NCBI RefSeq assembly: GCF_014635085.1
Contig: NZ_BMCH01000001.1
Span: 62,001-126,000, forward strand
Reading direction: 5' to 3'
Source: Asaia siamensis
GTDB taxonomy: Bacteria > Pseudomonadota > Alphaproteobacteria > Acetobacterales > Acetobacteraceae
Length of the DNA stretch: 64,000 nucleotides
Positions within the stretch are counted from its first letter, which is position 1; each line of letters opens with the position of its first letter. The position numbers were made by a program, and so were the translations under genes. Shown piece by piece: positions 24,589-33,447 of this stretch. Under the pieces are notes generated by a model. The model worked only from the letters and a program-made list of their open reading frames with translations. It made no database searches and was not told where the DNA came from.

Positions 24589-25436
24589 CAGGCGCTCATC
24601 TCGACAGCTTCCGGTTTGATCAGACGATGCGCCCCGCAGAAAATGGCGAGGCGATCGGGGCGGGCATTGCCAATAAGGGTCATGTCAGCCTTGCGCGCGA
24701 CCTGAATGGCGCGATCCGTGGGCGAGGAAATCGCGACCAGCGTGGAAATACCGAGCGTCAGCGCCTTTTCGACCATGTCATAGGAGCAACGGCTCGTCAC
24801 AAGGCAGAAGCCGCGACCAGGATCGCGTGGTGACTGGCTGAGGATTCCGATGAGCTTGTCTAGGGCATTATGGCGCCCGACATCCTCACGCACATAATGG
24901 ATCACCCCGTCAGGCGCTGCCCAGGCTGCGGCGTGGACCATATGAACCTTCTGGTTCAGCACCTGCAACTCAGGCAGGGCGGCGAGCGCCTTTCGAATGG
25001 CGGGCACCAGAATGCTATGGGCGGAAAGGCTCGCTCCGGGGGTTGCGATCTCGTTGAGATCGGTCACGCCACACAGGCCGCAACTGCTGCTGCCCGTCAG
25101 AAGTCGTTGCCCTCTGCGGATCAGTCGGCTGAAATCGACGCCAGGAATGCGGATATGTGCCGAGAGCTGGTCTTCGTGCCGTTCGATATGACAGGAGATC
25201 AGATCCGCCGGTGTGGCGATGATCTTTTCGGTCAGAACAAAACCAAGCACGAAATCATGAAGATCGAGCGGTGTGACCATCATCACCGCATAGACATGGA
25301 ATTCGTTGAAAATCAGCGTCAGCGGCGTTTCTTCCGCGATGCCGAGCTCGATGCGTTCCTGAACGCCGTCAGACCCGATCGCGACGGCATGGCGCAGCAG
25401 ATGCGCGGCGGCAAGGCTGTCAGGTCGTATCGTCAT
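24588..25436 (-). CDS. fdhD: Formate dehydrogenase accessory sulfurtransferase
   Basis: A 282-residue FdhD protein, which transfers sulfur from IscS to the bis-MGD cofactor before insertion into formate-dehydrogenase-type enzymes. The essential CxxC loop is present as 'LLTGSSSCGLCGV' (Cys119 and Cys122), with 'EETPLTLIFNEFHVYAVMMVTPLDLHDFVLGFVLTEKII' and 'YVREDVGRHNALDKLIG'. It overlaps the oxidoreductase gene by four bases (ATGA) and the NarM-like gene by one base, so the three are an operon. Confidence 0.95.
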   Translation of the reverse strand: MTIRPDSLAAAHLLRHAVAIGSDGVQERIELGIAEETPLTLIFNEFHVYAVMMVTPLDLHDFVLGFVLTEKIIATPADLISCHIERHEDQLSAHIRIPGVDFSRLIRRGQRLLTGSSSCGLCGVTDLNEIATPGASLSAHSILVPAIRKALAALPELQVLNQKVHMVHAAAWAAPDGVIHYVREDVGRHNALDKLIGILSQSPRDPGRGFCLVTSRCSYDMVEKALTLGISTLVAISSPTDRAIQVARKADMTLIGNARPDRLAIFCGAHRLIKPEAVEMSA

Positions 25437-27712
25437 GGCGTCCTCGCCGACGGGATCACGCGCACAGGAATCGATTTGGCAGCCGGTGTGCCGCTGATTT
25501 CATCATAGTGATTGAGTGGCAGAAGGGGGTTGAGTTCGGGATAATAACCGGCGATTGCCCCACGTGGCATCGGGTAGGCGATAGCCACCAGATCATCCAC
25601 GCGCCGGGAAATACCGTCCGTCGAAAGCGTTTCGAGGCTTACCACCATCTCCTGCTCGAGACCGCGCTCTGCCATGTCTTCATCATTCATGAATACGACC
25701 ATGCGGGTGTTGTAGATGCCGCGATAGCGATCATTCATGCTGTAGATCGTGGTGTTGAACTGGTCATGCGAACGTATGGTCGACAGGCGCAGCATGGCGT
25801 CATCCTCGATCGCATCATCAACGGCCAACCCCGGAAAGAGCAGGAAGCGGGCCTTGCCACTCGGGGTTTTCCAGACCCGACGACGGGGCGGTATATCGAG
25901 GTGAAAGCCCTGCTTGTTGCGGATGCGTGCATTGAAATCGGCGTAGATCTCCGGATAGACGGCAGCAATCCGGTCTCGGATCAGACTGTAATCATCCGCG
26001 AAAAGGGCCCAGGGGATGGGGCTTTCCGGCAGGGTCGCCTGTGCCATGCCACAGACGATAGCCACCTCCGAAAGCAGGTCAGGGCTCGCCGGTTCCAGCA
26101 CGCCGCGCGATGCCGTCACAGTCGACATGGCATCTTCGATGGTGATGAATTGCTCGCCCGTTGCCTGACGATCGATTTCCGAGCGGGCGATCACAGGCAG
26201 GATGAGCGCATCGCGCCCATGCACGATATGGCCACGATTGAGTTTGGTCGCGATCCCCACGGTCAGGTTGAGGCGACGCATCGCCTCATAGGCGCGCGGG
26301 GTGTCGGGAATGGCATGAATGAAATTACCGCCCATTCCGATAAAGACTTTCGCCGTGCCTGCCAGCATGGCCTCTACCGACTCAACCGCGTGGTGGCCAT
26401 GCGCCCGTGGGGGCTCAAAACCGAAGACGTCACGCAGACGGTCGAGATAGGCCTGGGTCGGTTTTTCGTCGATCCCTACCGTACGGTCGCCCTGCACATT
26501 CGAATGGCCGCGAATAGGGGCGATCCCGGCGCCTTTCTTGCCGAAATTCCCGCGCAGCATCAGGAAGGCAGCAATCTGCTGGATCATGCGCGCGCCCTGC
26601 TGATGCTGGGTAATGCCCATGCCAAAGCAGATGATCGTCGCGTTGGAGCGCGCATAGATTGCTGCAGCGCGCCTGATCTGGGTTTTTTCTATGCCTGAAA
26701 CCCGTTCGATTTCAGCCCAGTCCAGCTGCATGATTTCTTCGCGCCAGGGGGCAAAGCCTTCTGTATGCGTCTCGATGAAAGCATGATCGAGAACGGCTTT
26801 ACCCGCTGCGTCGCTCTCGAAAAGCGCTTTTGTCATGCCCTTGAAGAAGGCGAGATCGCCCCCGATGCGGATATGCACGAATTCCGTCGCGATGGCGGTC
26901 GAGCCGCCAGTCGCCATGGGCACAGGATCCTGCGGTTCGGTAAAGCGGATGAGCGCGCGTTCCGGCATCGGGTTGACCACGACGATCGGCACATTGCGTT
27001 TGCGGGCATGGGCAAGCAGACCCATCATGCGCGGCGAGTTCGTGCCCGTATTCTGACCGACAATGAAGATGGCCTCGGTATGCTCGAAATCATCCATCAC
27101 CACGGTGCCCTTGCCGATGCCTATGGCACCGGGTAGCCCGCGGCTGGTGGGCTCGTGGCACATGTTCGAGCAATCGGGAAAGTTGTTGGTGCCGAAGCTG
27201 CGCACGAAAACGGAGTAGAGAAAAGCCGCCTCATTCGATGTGCGGCCCGACGTATAGAACTCTGCCTCATCGGGGGAATTGAGCTGACGCAGATGGCAGC
27301 CGATCAGGTCGAAAGCCTCCTGCCAGCTGCAGGGAACGTAATGATCCGTCGTCGGATCGTAACGCATGGGCTCGGTGAGGCGGCCCTGCTCCTCCAGCCA
27401 GTAATCGCTTTGGTCAGCGAGCGCCGATACGCTGTGTTCGGCGAAAAACGCCCGTGTGACACGCCTCTTGGTCGCCTCGACCGCAAGTGCCTTCACACCG
27501 TTTTCGCAGAACTCGATCTTCTTGTGATGTGTCGGATCGGGGAAGGCGCAGCTGGGGCATTTGAAGCCCCCCGGCTGGTTCATGGAGAGCAAAGCGCGCG
27601 AACCCTTGCCGACAACGCTCTGTTCCAGAAGGGCTTTTGCTGTTGCCCTGACAGCACCCCACCCACCTGCCGGATGATGATACGGCTTGTAGATGGTCTT
27701 GCGATCGGGCAT
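25433..27712 (-). CDS. FdhF/YdeP-family molybdopterin oxidoreductase
   Basis: A 759-residue bis-MGD enzyme of the YdeP branch of the DMSO-reductase superfamily. An N-terminal Cys cluster reads 'GGFKCPSCAFPDPTHHKKIEFCENGVKALAVEAT'. The molybdopterin domains follow: 'EAFDLIGCHLRQLNSPDEAEFYTSGRTSNEAAFLYSVFVRSFGTNNFPDCSNMCHEPTS', 'GNFGKKGAGIAPIRGHSNVQGDRTVGI', and the C-terminal 'LSTIRSHDQFNTTIYSMNDRYRGIYNTRMVVFMNDEDMAERGL'. There is no in-frame TGA, so no selenocysteine. YdeP of Escherichia coli is linked to acid resistance; formate oxidation is often annotated but unproven. fdhD and the NarM-like gene follow in the same operon. Confidence 0.93.
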   Translation of the reverse strand: MPDRKTIYKPYHHPAGGWGAVRATAKALLEQSVVGKGSRALLSMNQPGGFKCPSCAFPDPTHHKKIEFCENGVKALAVEATKRRVTRAFFAEHSVSALADQSDYWLEEQGRLTEPMRYDPTTDHYVPCSWQEAFDLIGCHLRQLNSPDEAEFYTSGRTSNEAAFLYSVFVRSFGTNNFPDCSNMCHEPTSRGLPGAIGIGKGTVVMDDFEHTEAIFIVGQNTGTNSPRMMGLLAHARKRNVPIVVVNPMPERALIRFTEPQDPVPMATGGSTAIATEFVHIRIGGDLAFFKGMTKALFESDAAGKAVLDHAFIETHTEGFAPWREEIMQLDWAEIERVSGIEKTQIRRAAAIYARSNATIICFGMGITQHQQGARMIQQIAAFLMLRGNFGKKGAGIAPIRGHSNVQGDRTVGIDEKPTQAYLDRLRDVFGFEPPRAHGHHAVESVEAMLAGTAKVFIGMGGNFIHAIPDTPRAYEAMRRLNLTVGIATKLNRGHIVHGRDALILPVIARSEIDRQATGEQFITIEDAMSTVTASRGVLEPASPDLLSEVAIVCGMAQATLPESPIPWALFADDYSLIRDRIAAVYPEIYADFNARIRNKQGFHLDIPPRRRVWKTPSGKARFLLFPGLAVDDAIEDDAMLRLSTIRSHDQFNTTIYSMNDRYRGIYNTRMVVFMNDEDMAERGLEQEMVVSLETLSTDGISRRVDDLVAIAYPMPRGAIAGYYPELNPLLPLNHYDEISGTPAAKSIPVRVIPSARTP

Positions 27713-27807
27713 CGGGCGGTTCTCCGTTCAGGGGGCGGCGCCTGCCACCATATACGTATGAACCTTTCCAGCGTCGGAATCGCTCCCTCATATCTGCGTG
27801 AAGCCGA

Positions 27808-30168
27808 TCAGAAGCTGCTCACCACCGAGAAGAATGTGCCGCGCCTCTGCCCATACTGTGCCTGCGTCACTCCTACGCCGCTCCCGTCGCGAATCTGGTA
27901 GCGATGGTCGAAAAGATTGACGACATCAGCGCGTAGCTTGAGGCTGTGCCCCATCGGGACGTGGGTGAAGGTATGAGCGTAGCCGATATTGAAAACAGCA
28001 TAGGAGGGCTGCTTCTCCAGATTGGCGAAGCCGCTTCGCAGCCCGTAGCCATAGAGAAAGTCGAGATAGGCCATGTCATGCTTGTTGCTGTAGGACACGC
28101 CCGCCGATGAGGTGAATTCGCCCTGGTGATCGAGCTGGATGCCGTGACGCCTGATATAGTCCAGCTCGGCAACCTCGAACTGGTATTGAGCCGAGTTGAT
28201 GTCCTTCGCCCAGGTCTTGACGAAGGAGAAATTGCCATAGATCGACCAGCCACCATGGCGCCATGAATTGCCGATTTCGGCGCCATAAACGCGGCCACGT
28301 CTATAGCTGAAGGGCGCCAGAATGACGGCACGGCCGAACTGACCCAAATCACCCTGATCGCGCGCCCATTTGCCATAGGCGTCAAGCGTGATCTGATAAT
28401 CGCGCGTCACATGGTGCAGGATGCCAACATCGACATAATGGGATTTTTCCACCCTCGTTGGCGTGTTCAGCATGGTCTGGGGGGCGTTTGTCGTGCCGGC
28501 AAACTTGGCGAGGGTCGCATCTGAAATATATTGCGGCGAAGGCGGCGCGAAATAGCGCGAATAGCCAAAATGGATTGTTGTTGCGTTCGTCGCCTTCCAG
28601 ACCATGTTGGCCCGTGGGCTGAGCTGCCCCTCACTATGGAAGGAGGAGGCAAAACGGTCATAACGCAAGCCGTAATTGAAGGTCAGGCGAGGCGTGATAT
28701 GAAACTCGTCCTGAACATAGGCCCCGCCCTCGACGGCCCAGTTGCCACTATTGTCGACGATCCTTCTCGGGGTGGTCGAGGTCTGCTCGCCAGCGTCATC
28801 GACCGGGAAAGCCAGCGTGTTGGTATCGAGACGTTCGGCCGTATATTGCCCCAGCAGACCGAAACGCAGAACATGATGGGGCGCAATGTCGTAAGAGGTA
28901 TCGACCTGCAGCCCGCCCGTGGTGAAGTCGTTTACCTCATGCTGCGAGATACCTGAAAAAGCGAGATCGCGGTTCGGGTCATTGCGGTAATCGATGCGGC
29001 CATAGCGAAAATAGGGAGAGATCTGCAGGTTCATCCTGTCGGTGCTGCGCTGATAGGACAACACGGCATAATAGTTCTGTTCGGTCTGTCCGTTATCCAG
29101 CAGACGCGACTGGATGCTCTGATCATCGGGCGCGATGGTGGAGGACTGATAGAGCACCGGCAGCCCGGTCGTGTTCGGAAGCTCGAAATCCGAATAGGAG
29201 GCACTGGTCAGGAGGCTGATACGGCTTTCGTCATCGAGCTGATAAGCCACATAGCCGAAGCCTTTCTCCTGCTGCGTGAAGTCATGGGTCGCACGGAAGG
29301 AATTCGTCGGGTTCTCGATGCCGATATCGTTGCGGTTATAGGAAGCCGTGACGAAATAATCCCAGCGGTCTTTCGAGCCACCAAGCTGAAGGGACGGAAT
29401 GAAGGTGTTGTAGCTGCCTCCGTAAAGCGAGACCTGATTGTTTTTCAGGCTGTCACCTGTCTTGGTTTTGACATCCACAACCCCTGATGTGCGAAAACCG
29501 AACTGGGCGGGCAGTGTCCCTGTCAGCAGATCGACTGACTGGATGATGCGGCTATCCAGTTCCTGACCAAAGCCATTGAGCCCCTCGGGCAGCAGCACAC
29601 CATTGACGCGATAGGTAAGCCCGCCATGCTCGCCACGCACATGGATTTCGCCATAGGAATCCATCACCACCCCGGGCAGACGAAGCAGGATCTGGCTGAA
29701 GGCTGCGTTTTCGCCGCCCGGCGTCACCTGGATCTGTCTCTGGTCAATCCCGTATGAGACGGCCCCCAGACCCGGGGCGATACGTCCGCGTGCCTGATCA
29801 AGATGCGCTGTCACGGTGATGTCTTCGCGACCGGGCGGTGTTTGTGCGACGGTTTTCTCGCCGGCCGCAGATAGACGGGGTGCCGTGCTTTTCTTTGGTG
29901 ATCCCGAGGGCGTGCTGACTGCTGTCTCTACGGGAACGGATGAATGCGGCGTAGCTGTTGCAGGATGCGGTATTCCTCGCCTGGGTCCGGTCTTGACCCG
30001 CTGCGTGTCCTGCAATGCGGCTGATGTCAGCACGCTGCCATCCTGCGTCTTCCCCTCGGCTGCCAGGGCTTGTGTTGCGGCAAGGCATAGAAGGCATGGC
30101 CCTGTCAGAACTGAGCGCTTCAGAACCGGCTCCAGAAAAGCCGGAGCACGCTTGGGGATGGTGCGCAA
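27808..30168 (-). CDS. TonB-dependent receptor next to mntH, candidate manganese receptor
   Basis: About 786 residues. The plug includes 'AAFSQILLRLPGVVMDSYGEIHVRGEHGGLTYRVNGVLLPEGLNGFGQELDSRIIQSVDLLTGTLPAQFGFRTSGVVDVKTKTG', followed by a full barrel ending '...RRGTFFSVVSSF'. A possible signal peptide begins at a TTG (30168): LRTIPKRAPAFLEPVLKRSV, then LTGPCLLCLAATQALA. Starts at 30243 (ATG) and 30258 (GTG) would put 25-30 residues before it and would enclose the MntR-like box, so TTG is preferred despite lacking a clear ribosome site. It lies directly downstream of mntH on the same strand. An outer-membrane manganese-uptake role is inferred from this operator and neighbour. Confidence 0.85.
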   Translation of the reverse strand: MRTIPKRAPAFLEPVLKRSVLTGPCLLCLAATQALAAEGKTQDGSVLTSAALQDTQRVKTGPRRGIPHPATATPHSSVPVETAVSTPSGSPKKSTAPRLSAAGEKTVAQTPPGREDITVTAHLDQARGRIAPGLGAVSYGIDQRQIQVTPGGENAAFSQILLRLPGVVMDSYGEIHVRGEHGGLTYRVNGVLLPEGLNGFGQELDSRIIQSVDLLTGTLPAQFGFRTSGVVDVKTKTGDSLKNNQVSLYGGSYNTFIPSLQLGGSKDRWDYFVTASYNRNDIGIENPTNSFRATHDFTQQEKGFGYVAYQLDDESRISLLTSASYSDFELPNTTGLPVLYQSSTIAPDDQSIQSRLLDNGQTEQNYYAVLSYQRSTDRMNLQISPYFRYGRIDYRNDPNRDLAFSGISQHEVNDFTTGGLQVDTSYDIAPHHVLRFGLLGQYTAERLDTNTLAFPVDDAGEQTSTTPRRIVDNSGNWAVEGGAYVQDEFHITPRLTFNYGLRYDRFASSFHSEGQLSPRANMVWKATNATTIHFGYSRYFAPPSPQYISDATLAKFAGTTNAPQTMLNTPTRVEKSHYVDVGILHHVTRDYQITLDAYGKWARDQGDLGQFGRAVILAPFSYRRGRVYGAEIGNSWRHGGWSIYGNFSFVKTWAKDINSAQYQFEVAELDYIRRHGIQLDHQGEFTSSAGVSYSNKHDMAYLDFLYGYGLRSGFANLEKQPSYAVFNIGYAHTFTHVPMGHSLKLRADVVNLFDHRYQIRDGSGVGVTQAQYGQRRGTFFSVVSSF

Positions 30169-30204
30169 ATAAGTATATGTTTCAAGGAATCCCTTGAGCT
30201 TTCT

Positions 30205-30224
30205 TAGATAGCAAATGCTATATT
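30205..30224. promoter_or_regulatory. MntR-like operator upstream of the TonB receptor
   Basis: TAGATAGCAAATGCTATATT contains ATAGCAAATGCTAT, a perfect 14-bp dyad. It is nearly the core of the enterobacterial MntR site (AACATAGC-N4-GCTATGTT). It lies between mntH and the receptor. Confidence 0.65.
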
Positions 30225-30292
30225 GTGAAGCGGAAGGGGGCATGGATCGGTCTTTCACAGCATTTCGGTGGAAAAGGAGAGAGGGCCTCGCC

Positions 30293-31708
30293 TCAGGCGG
30301 CGAGGGTGTCGTAGAGAAGTTTGAAATTGAGGAGCAGAATGATCGCCGCCACGGCCCAGGAGAGGGTTTTCATGCCGGGCGAGATCGTGAAACGCCCCAT
30401 CTTACGTCTGTCAGAGACGAACATCACCAGCGGGATGACCGCGAAGGGCAGCTGCAGCGAGAGCACGACCTGGCTGAAGATCAGCAGTTTGCCCACACCA
30501 TGGTCTCCATAGAGCGCTGTCACGACCACGACCGGCAGAATGGCCAGACCTCGTGTGACAAGACGGCGCGCCCAGTGCGGGATGGTCAGGTGCAGAAACC
30601 CTTCCATCACGATCTGCCCGGCCAGCGTGCCGGTGACGGTGGAATTGGTGCCTGCGGCAAGAAGGGCGACAGCAAAAAGGGTCGAGGCCAGGCCCATGCC
30701 AAGCACGGGCGAGAGCAGGCGATACGCATCCTCGATCTCGGCCACATCCTGATGGCCTGTCCCATGAAAGGCTGCTGCAGACACGATCAGAATGGCAGCA
30801 TTGATAAACAGCGCCAGCATGAGCGCGACCGTACTGTCGAGAGTCGCCCAGCGTAGCGCATCCTTGCGCCCCTCATCGTCACGCCTGTAGTCGCGCGTCT
30901 GTACGATAGACGAGTGCAGATAAAGGTTATGGGGCATGACCGTTGCGCCGATGATGCCAATGGCAATGTAGAGCATGGCAGGGTTGGTCACCACGCTTGC
31001 GCGTGGCAGGAACCCGGCCATCACAGCGGCTACCGGCGGGGCGGCTGCGACAATCTGCACGCCAAAACATACGGCGATGATGCTCAGAAGCGCGATGATG
31101 AATGCCTCGAGATAGCGGAAGCCGCGATTCATCAGAAACAGGACGATCAGCGCGTCGAAGGCCGAGATAAGCGCGCCAAAAAGCAGTGGGATATGAAACA
31201 GCAATTGCAGCGCAACAGCCGTGCCGATGACTTCAGCCAGATCGCACGCGATGATCGCCAGTTCACAGGTGAACCAGAGCACGAAGGAGATGGCGGGTGG
31301 AAAATGGTCGCGACAGGCCTGTGCCAGATCGCGCCCGGTCACGATACCCAGACGGGCTGCCAGCGCCTGAAGCAGAATAGCCATCAGATTCGAGATCATG
31401 ATGACCGAAAGCAGGGTGTAGCCGAATTGTGCTCCGCCCTGCAGGTCGGTCGCCCAGTTGCCGGGGTCCATATATCCCACGGCCACCATATAGCCCGGCC
31501 CCACGAATGACAGGAAACGCCTGAGCCAGCCTGCGCCTTCGGGCGCCACACGCACGGAAGAGAAGACCTCGGGCAGACTATGCCCGTCGGCCCCGAGCGC
31601 ACGTGTAAACCGCCACGGCGTGCGTTTCACATCGGGCTGGTGGGCGCCGATGGGATCGGTTCCGGTCTGGCTGGAGCAGGTTCCCTGTGCGGGCGGAGGG
31701 CAGGACAT
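30293..31708 (-). CDS. mntH: Proton-coupled manganese transporter, Nramp family
   Basis: A 471-residue inner-membrane Nramp transporter that imports Mn2+ (and to a lesser extent Fe2+) with protons. The metal-binding helix-1 motif '[28 protein letters not shown]' and the helix-6 '[19 protein letters not shown]' are both present, with about eleven membrane segments. A 60-residue hydrophilic N-terminus precedes the first helix. An MntR-like box lies 30-50 bases upstream of the ATG. mntR is encoded 1.1 kb away and a TonB receptor directly downstream. Confidence 0.95.
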   Translation of the reverse strand: MSCPPPAQGTCSSQTGTDPIGAHQPDVKRTPWRFTRALGADGHSLPEVFSSVRVAPEGAGWLRRFLSFVGPGYMVAVGYMDPGNWATDLQGGAQFGYTLLSVIMISNLMAILLQALAARLGIVTGRDLAQACRDHFPPAISFVLWFTCELAIIACDLAEVIGTAVALQLLFHIPLLFGALISAFDALIVLFLMNRGFRYLEAFIIALLSIIAVCFGVQIVAAAPPVAAVMAGFLPRASVVTNPAMLYIAIGIIGATVMPHNLYLHSSIVQTRDYRRDDEGRKDALRWATLDSTVALMLALFINAAILIVSAAAFHGTGHQDVAEIEDAYRLLSPVLGMGLASTLFAVALLAAGTNSTVTGTLAGQIVMEGFLHLTIPHWARRLVTRGLAILPVVVVTALYGDHGVGKLLIFSQVVLSLQLPFAVIPLVMFVSDRRKMGRFTISPGMKTLSWAVAAIILLLNFKLLYDTLAA

Positions 31709-31736
31709 GGGGCGTTACTCAAACCTAAGGCTTATC

Positions 31737-31756
31737 AATATGCAATATGCTATATT
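31737..31756. promoter_or_regulatory. MntR-like operator upstream of mntH
   Basis: AATATGCAATATGCTATATT shares the half-site TGCTATATT with the box at 30205-30224. The other half is imperfect (AATATGCA against AATATAGCA). It sits at promoter distance from mntH. Confidence 0.55.
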
Positions 31757-31893
31757 TAGCAGAAGCATACATTCTGGACTGATAACGTCCTGTTGATCAG
31801 GTGGTTGGTTTTGGTGCGCTGTCAATGGCAGGGACGGTGCCGCCATCGGCTCGGCAGGTCTGGCCTTTCCACTGCGAAGACGATAGCGTCAGA

Positions 31894-31908
31894 TGCGAAC
31901 GATTCGCA
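31894..31908. promoter_or_regulatory. Fur-like box upstream of the methyltransferase gene
   Basis: TGCGAACGATTCGCA is a near-perfect 7-1-7 inverted repeat of the same type as the box at 4434-4448. It lies 40 bases before the methyltransferase ATG on the plus strand. Confidence 0.5.
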
Positions 31909-31948
31909 TAATGGCTTCATGCGGCGCCGCAGCAAGGAGTGTTCTGCC

Positions 31949-32809
31949 ATGTTATGCAACGCCCCTCTTCCTGAAATGTCACTGGCAAGGCTGCGCGGAG
32001 TGACGGAAACCATGCTGATCACGCTGGCGGCGCGCGTGCTTGCCCCAGAGCAGGCGACCGATCTCGGGTTTCGCGACCGTACGGCAGAGGCGATCGCGGC
32101 GCGGCTGGGTTTTGATCCGGCGCGTTTCGCTGCTGACCGTAAATCGATGCGTGGGACCATTCTGCGGGCCAGATGGTTCGACCGGGTCATCGAGGCCTGG
32201 CTCATGCGTTACCCGGCCACACTCTGCCTGAGCTTTGGTTCAGGGCTCGATATGCGCCAGAACCGGCTGAACAACATCGATGCGGCGCTGTGGTATGACA
32301 TTGAGCTGCCCGAGATCCTGACCCTGCCTGAGCATGTTCGTCCGCCGGGAATGATCGGCACCGGGTTGGTAAGCGATGAACTGGGGGCGGGGTCATGGCT
32401 TGATGCCCTGCCGCATAGCCAGGGTCAGCCCATACTGTTTTTTGCCGAGGGTGTGCTGATGTATTTGCCGCCCGAAATCGTATGGCGCCTGTTTGCCCGG
32501 CTCAGGGATTTTGCGGCTGCAAGAAAAGCCCCGCTTGGTATCGTGTTCGACTATGTCTCGCCCTTCGTTTCACGGCATGCCCATAGCAATCCCAGTGTGC
32601 GTCAGACTGGGGCCCGTTTCGACTGGAGCCTGCGCCAGCTGCATGAGGTATCATCTCGTGTTCCCGGTCTGGTTCTGCGTGAGGACTACGATCTGGCACG
32701 TGATATCAGTTGGGGCGCAAGCTGCGTCGCCCGTCTTCATGCGCTGCTCACGCACGGGTCGCTGCTCTGTGGGGCGGCCTTGTTCGAGGCTGGCGCTGAT
32801 ACCGTCTGA
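31949..32809 (+). CDS. Class I SAM-dependent methyltransferase, LCM/TcmP-like
   Basis: A 286-residue methyltransferase of the leucine-carboxyl-methyltransferase-like group that includes polyketide O-methyltransferases such as TcmP. Supporting blocks are 'VIEAWLMRYPATLCLSFGSGLDMRQNRLNNIDAALWYDIELPEI' (SAM-binding glycines and the acidic strand end) and 'PILFFAEGVLMYLPPEIVWRLFARL'. The ATG at 31949 follows AAGGAG; the frame upstream to 31793 has no such site and would contain the Fur-like box. It is divergent from mntH and ends back-to-back with mntR. The substrate is unknown; iron or manganese limitation may induce it. Confidence 0.85.
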   Translation: MLCNAPLPEMSLARLRGVTETMLITLAARVLAPEQATDLGFRDRTAEAIAARLGFDPARFAADRKSMRGTILRARWFDRVIEAWLMRYPATLCLSFGSGLDMRQNRLNNIDAALWYDIELPEILTLPEHVRPPGMIGTGLVSDELGAGSWLDALPHSQGQPILFFAEGVLMYLPPEIVWRLFARLRDFAAARKAPLGIVFDYVSPFVSRHAHSNPSVRQTGARFDWSLRQLHEVSSRVPGLVLREDYDLARDISWGASCVARLHALLTHGSLLCGAALFEAGADTV

Positions 32810-33322
32810 TCAGTTCGTGTCGGATGGACCAATCAGGGAGCCGAGCCCATTGGCAAGGGCGCGGTCGAAGGCAGCGAGTGTCTCGTCACTCACATAATGT
32901 TCGATCCCTTCCGCATCGACGCGCAGTGTCTCTTCACTGATGCCAAGGGCGCGCAGAAAGCTCTCGACGATGCGATGGCGGTTTTTCGCCTCATCGGCCA
33001 CGCTCTGGCCTTTGCCGGTCAGAAAGACACCGCGATAGGGTCGGCGATGCACATAGCCCTCATTGGAGAGGCGGGTCAGCATCTTGGCGACGGTGGGTTG
33101 CGAGACGCCAAGCCGGGTCGCGATATCGACCTGCCTCGCTTCACGCCCTTCGGCCAGGAGATCGGCAATGAGCTCGACATAATCCTCGATCAGCGCATTG
33201 CGTCGTGCCGCGCGATTGAGGCGAAACCCTTCAGATTGCGTATCGACGTCAGGAAGCGTGACCTCTGGCATGCCAGTCGGGTCGTCGTGCTGCTCGCCGG
33301 GTTTCATGATGCCACCAGTCAT
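32810..33322 (-). CDS. mntR: Manganese-responsive DtxR-family repressor
   Basis: A DtxR/MntR regulator that senses Mn2+ and represses uptake genes. 'ARRNALIEDYVELIADLLAEGREARQVDIATRLGVSQPTVAKMLTRLSNEGYVHRRPYRGVFLTGKG' is the winged helix, and 'HRIVESFLRALGISEETLRVDAEGIEHYVSDETLAAFDRAL' is the metal-binding dimerisation region with the conserved E-x-x-H. The SH3 domain of DtxR is absent, as in MntR. The ATG at 33322 follows GAGGG; an in-frame ATG at 33400 adds 26 residues without a ribosome site. Its likely targets are the two boxes at mntH and the adjacent receptor. Confidence 0.92.
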   Translation of the reverse strand: MTGGIMKPGEQHDDPTGMPEVTLPDVDTQSEGFRLNRAARRNALIEDYVELIADLLAEGREARQVDIATRLGVSQPTVAKMLTRLSNEGYVHRRPYRGVFLTGKGQSVADEAKNRHRIVESFLRALGISEETLRVDAEGIEHYVSDETLAAFDRALANGLGSLIGPSDTN

Positions 33323-33447
33323 GAAGCCCTCATCGCAGATTAGCCCGCCGATCTCAACTGCGCTCATGAAGCGGGGGCGTTGTGCGGTCTGCGTCGCCAT
33401 GTCATGTCTGTGCCACCCGATCAGGCACCCAGCAGGAAGGACAGGAT

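Noticed and set aside
25508-26698. Plus-strand frame of 396 codons
   Set aside because: It is antisense to the FdhF/YdeP oxidoreductase gene and shows no family features.
25433-27712. Selenocysteine in the formate-dehydrogenase-like enzyme
   Set aside because: The frame has no internal TGA and no SECIS-like structure was evident; the enzyme belongs to the YdeP branch.
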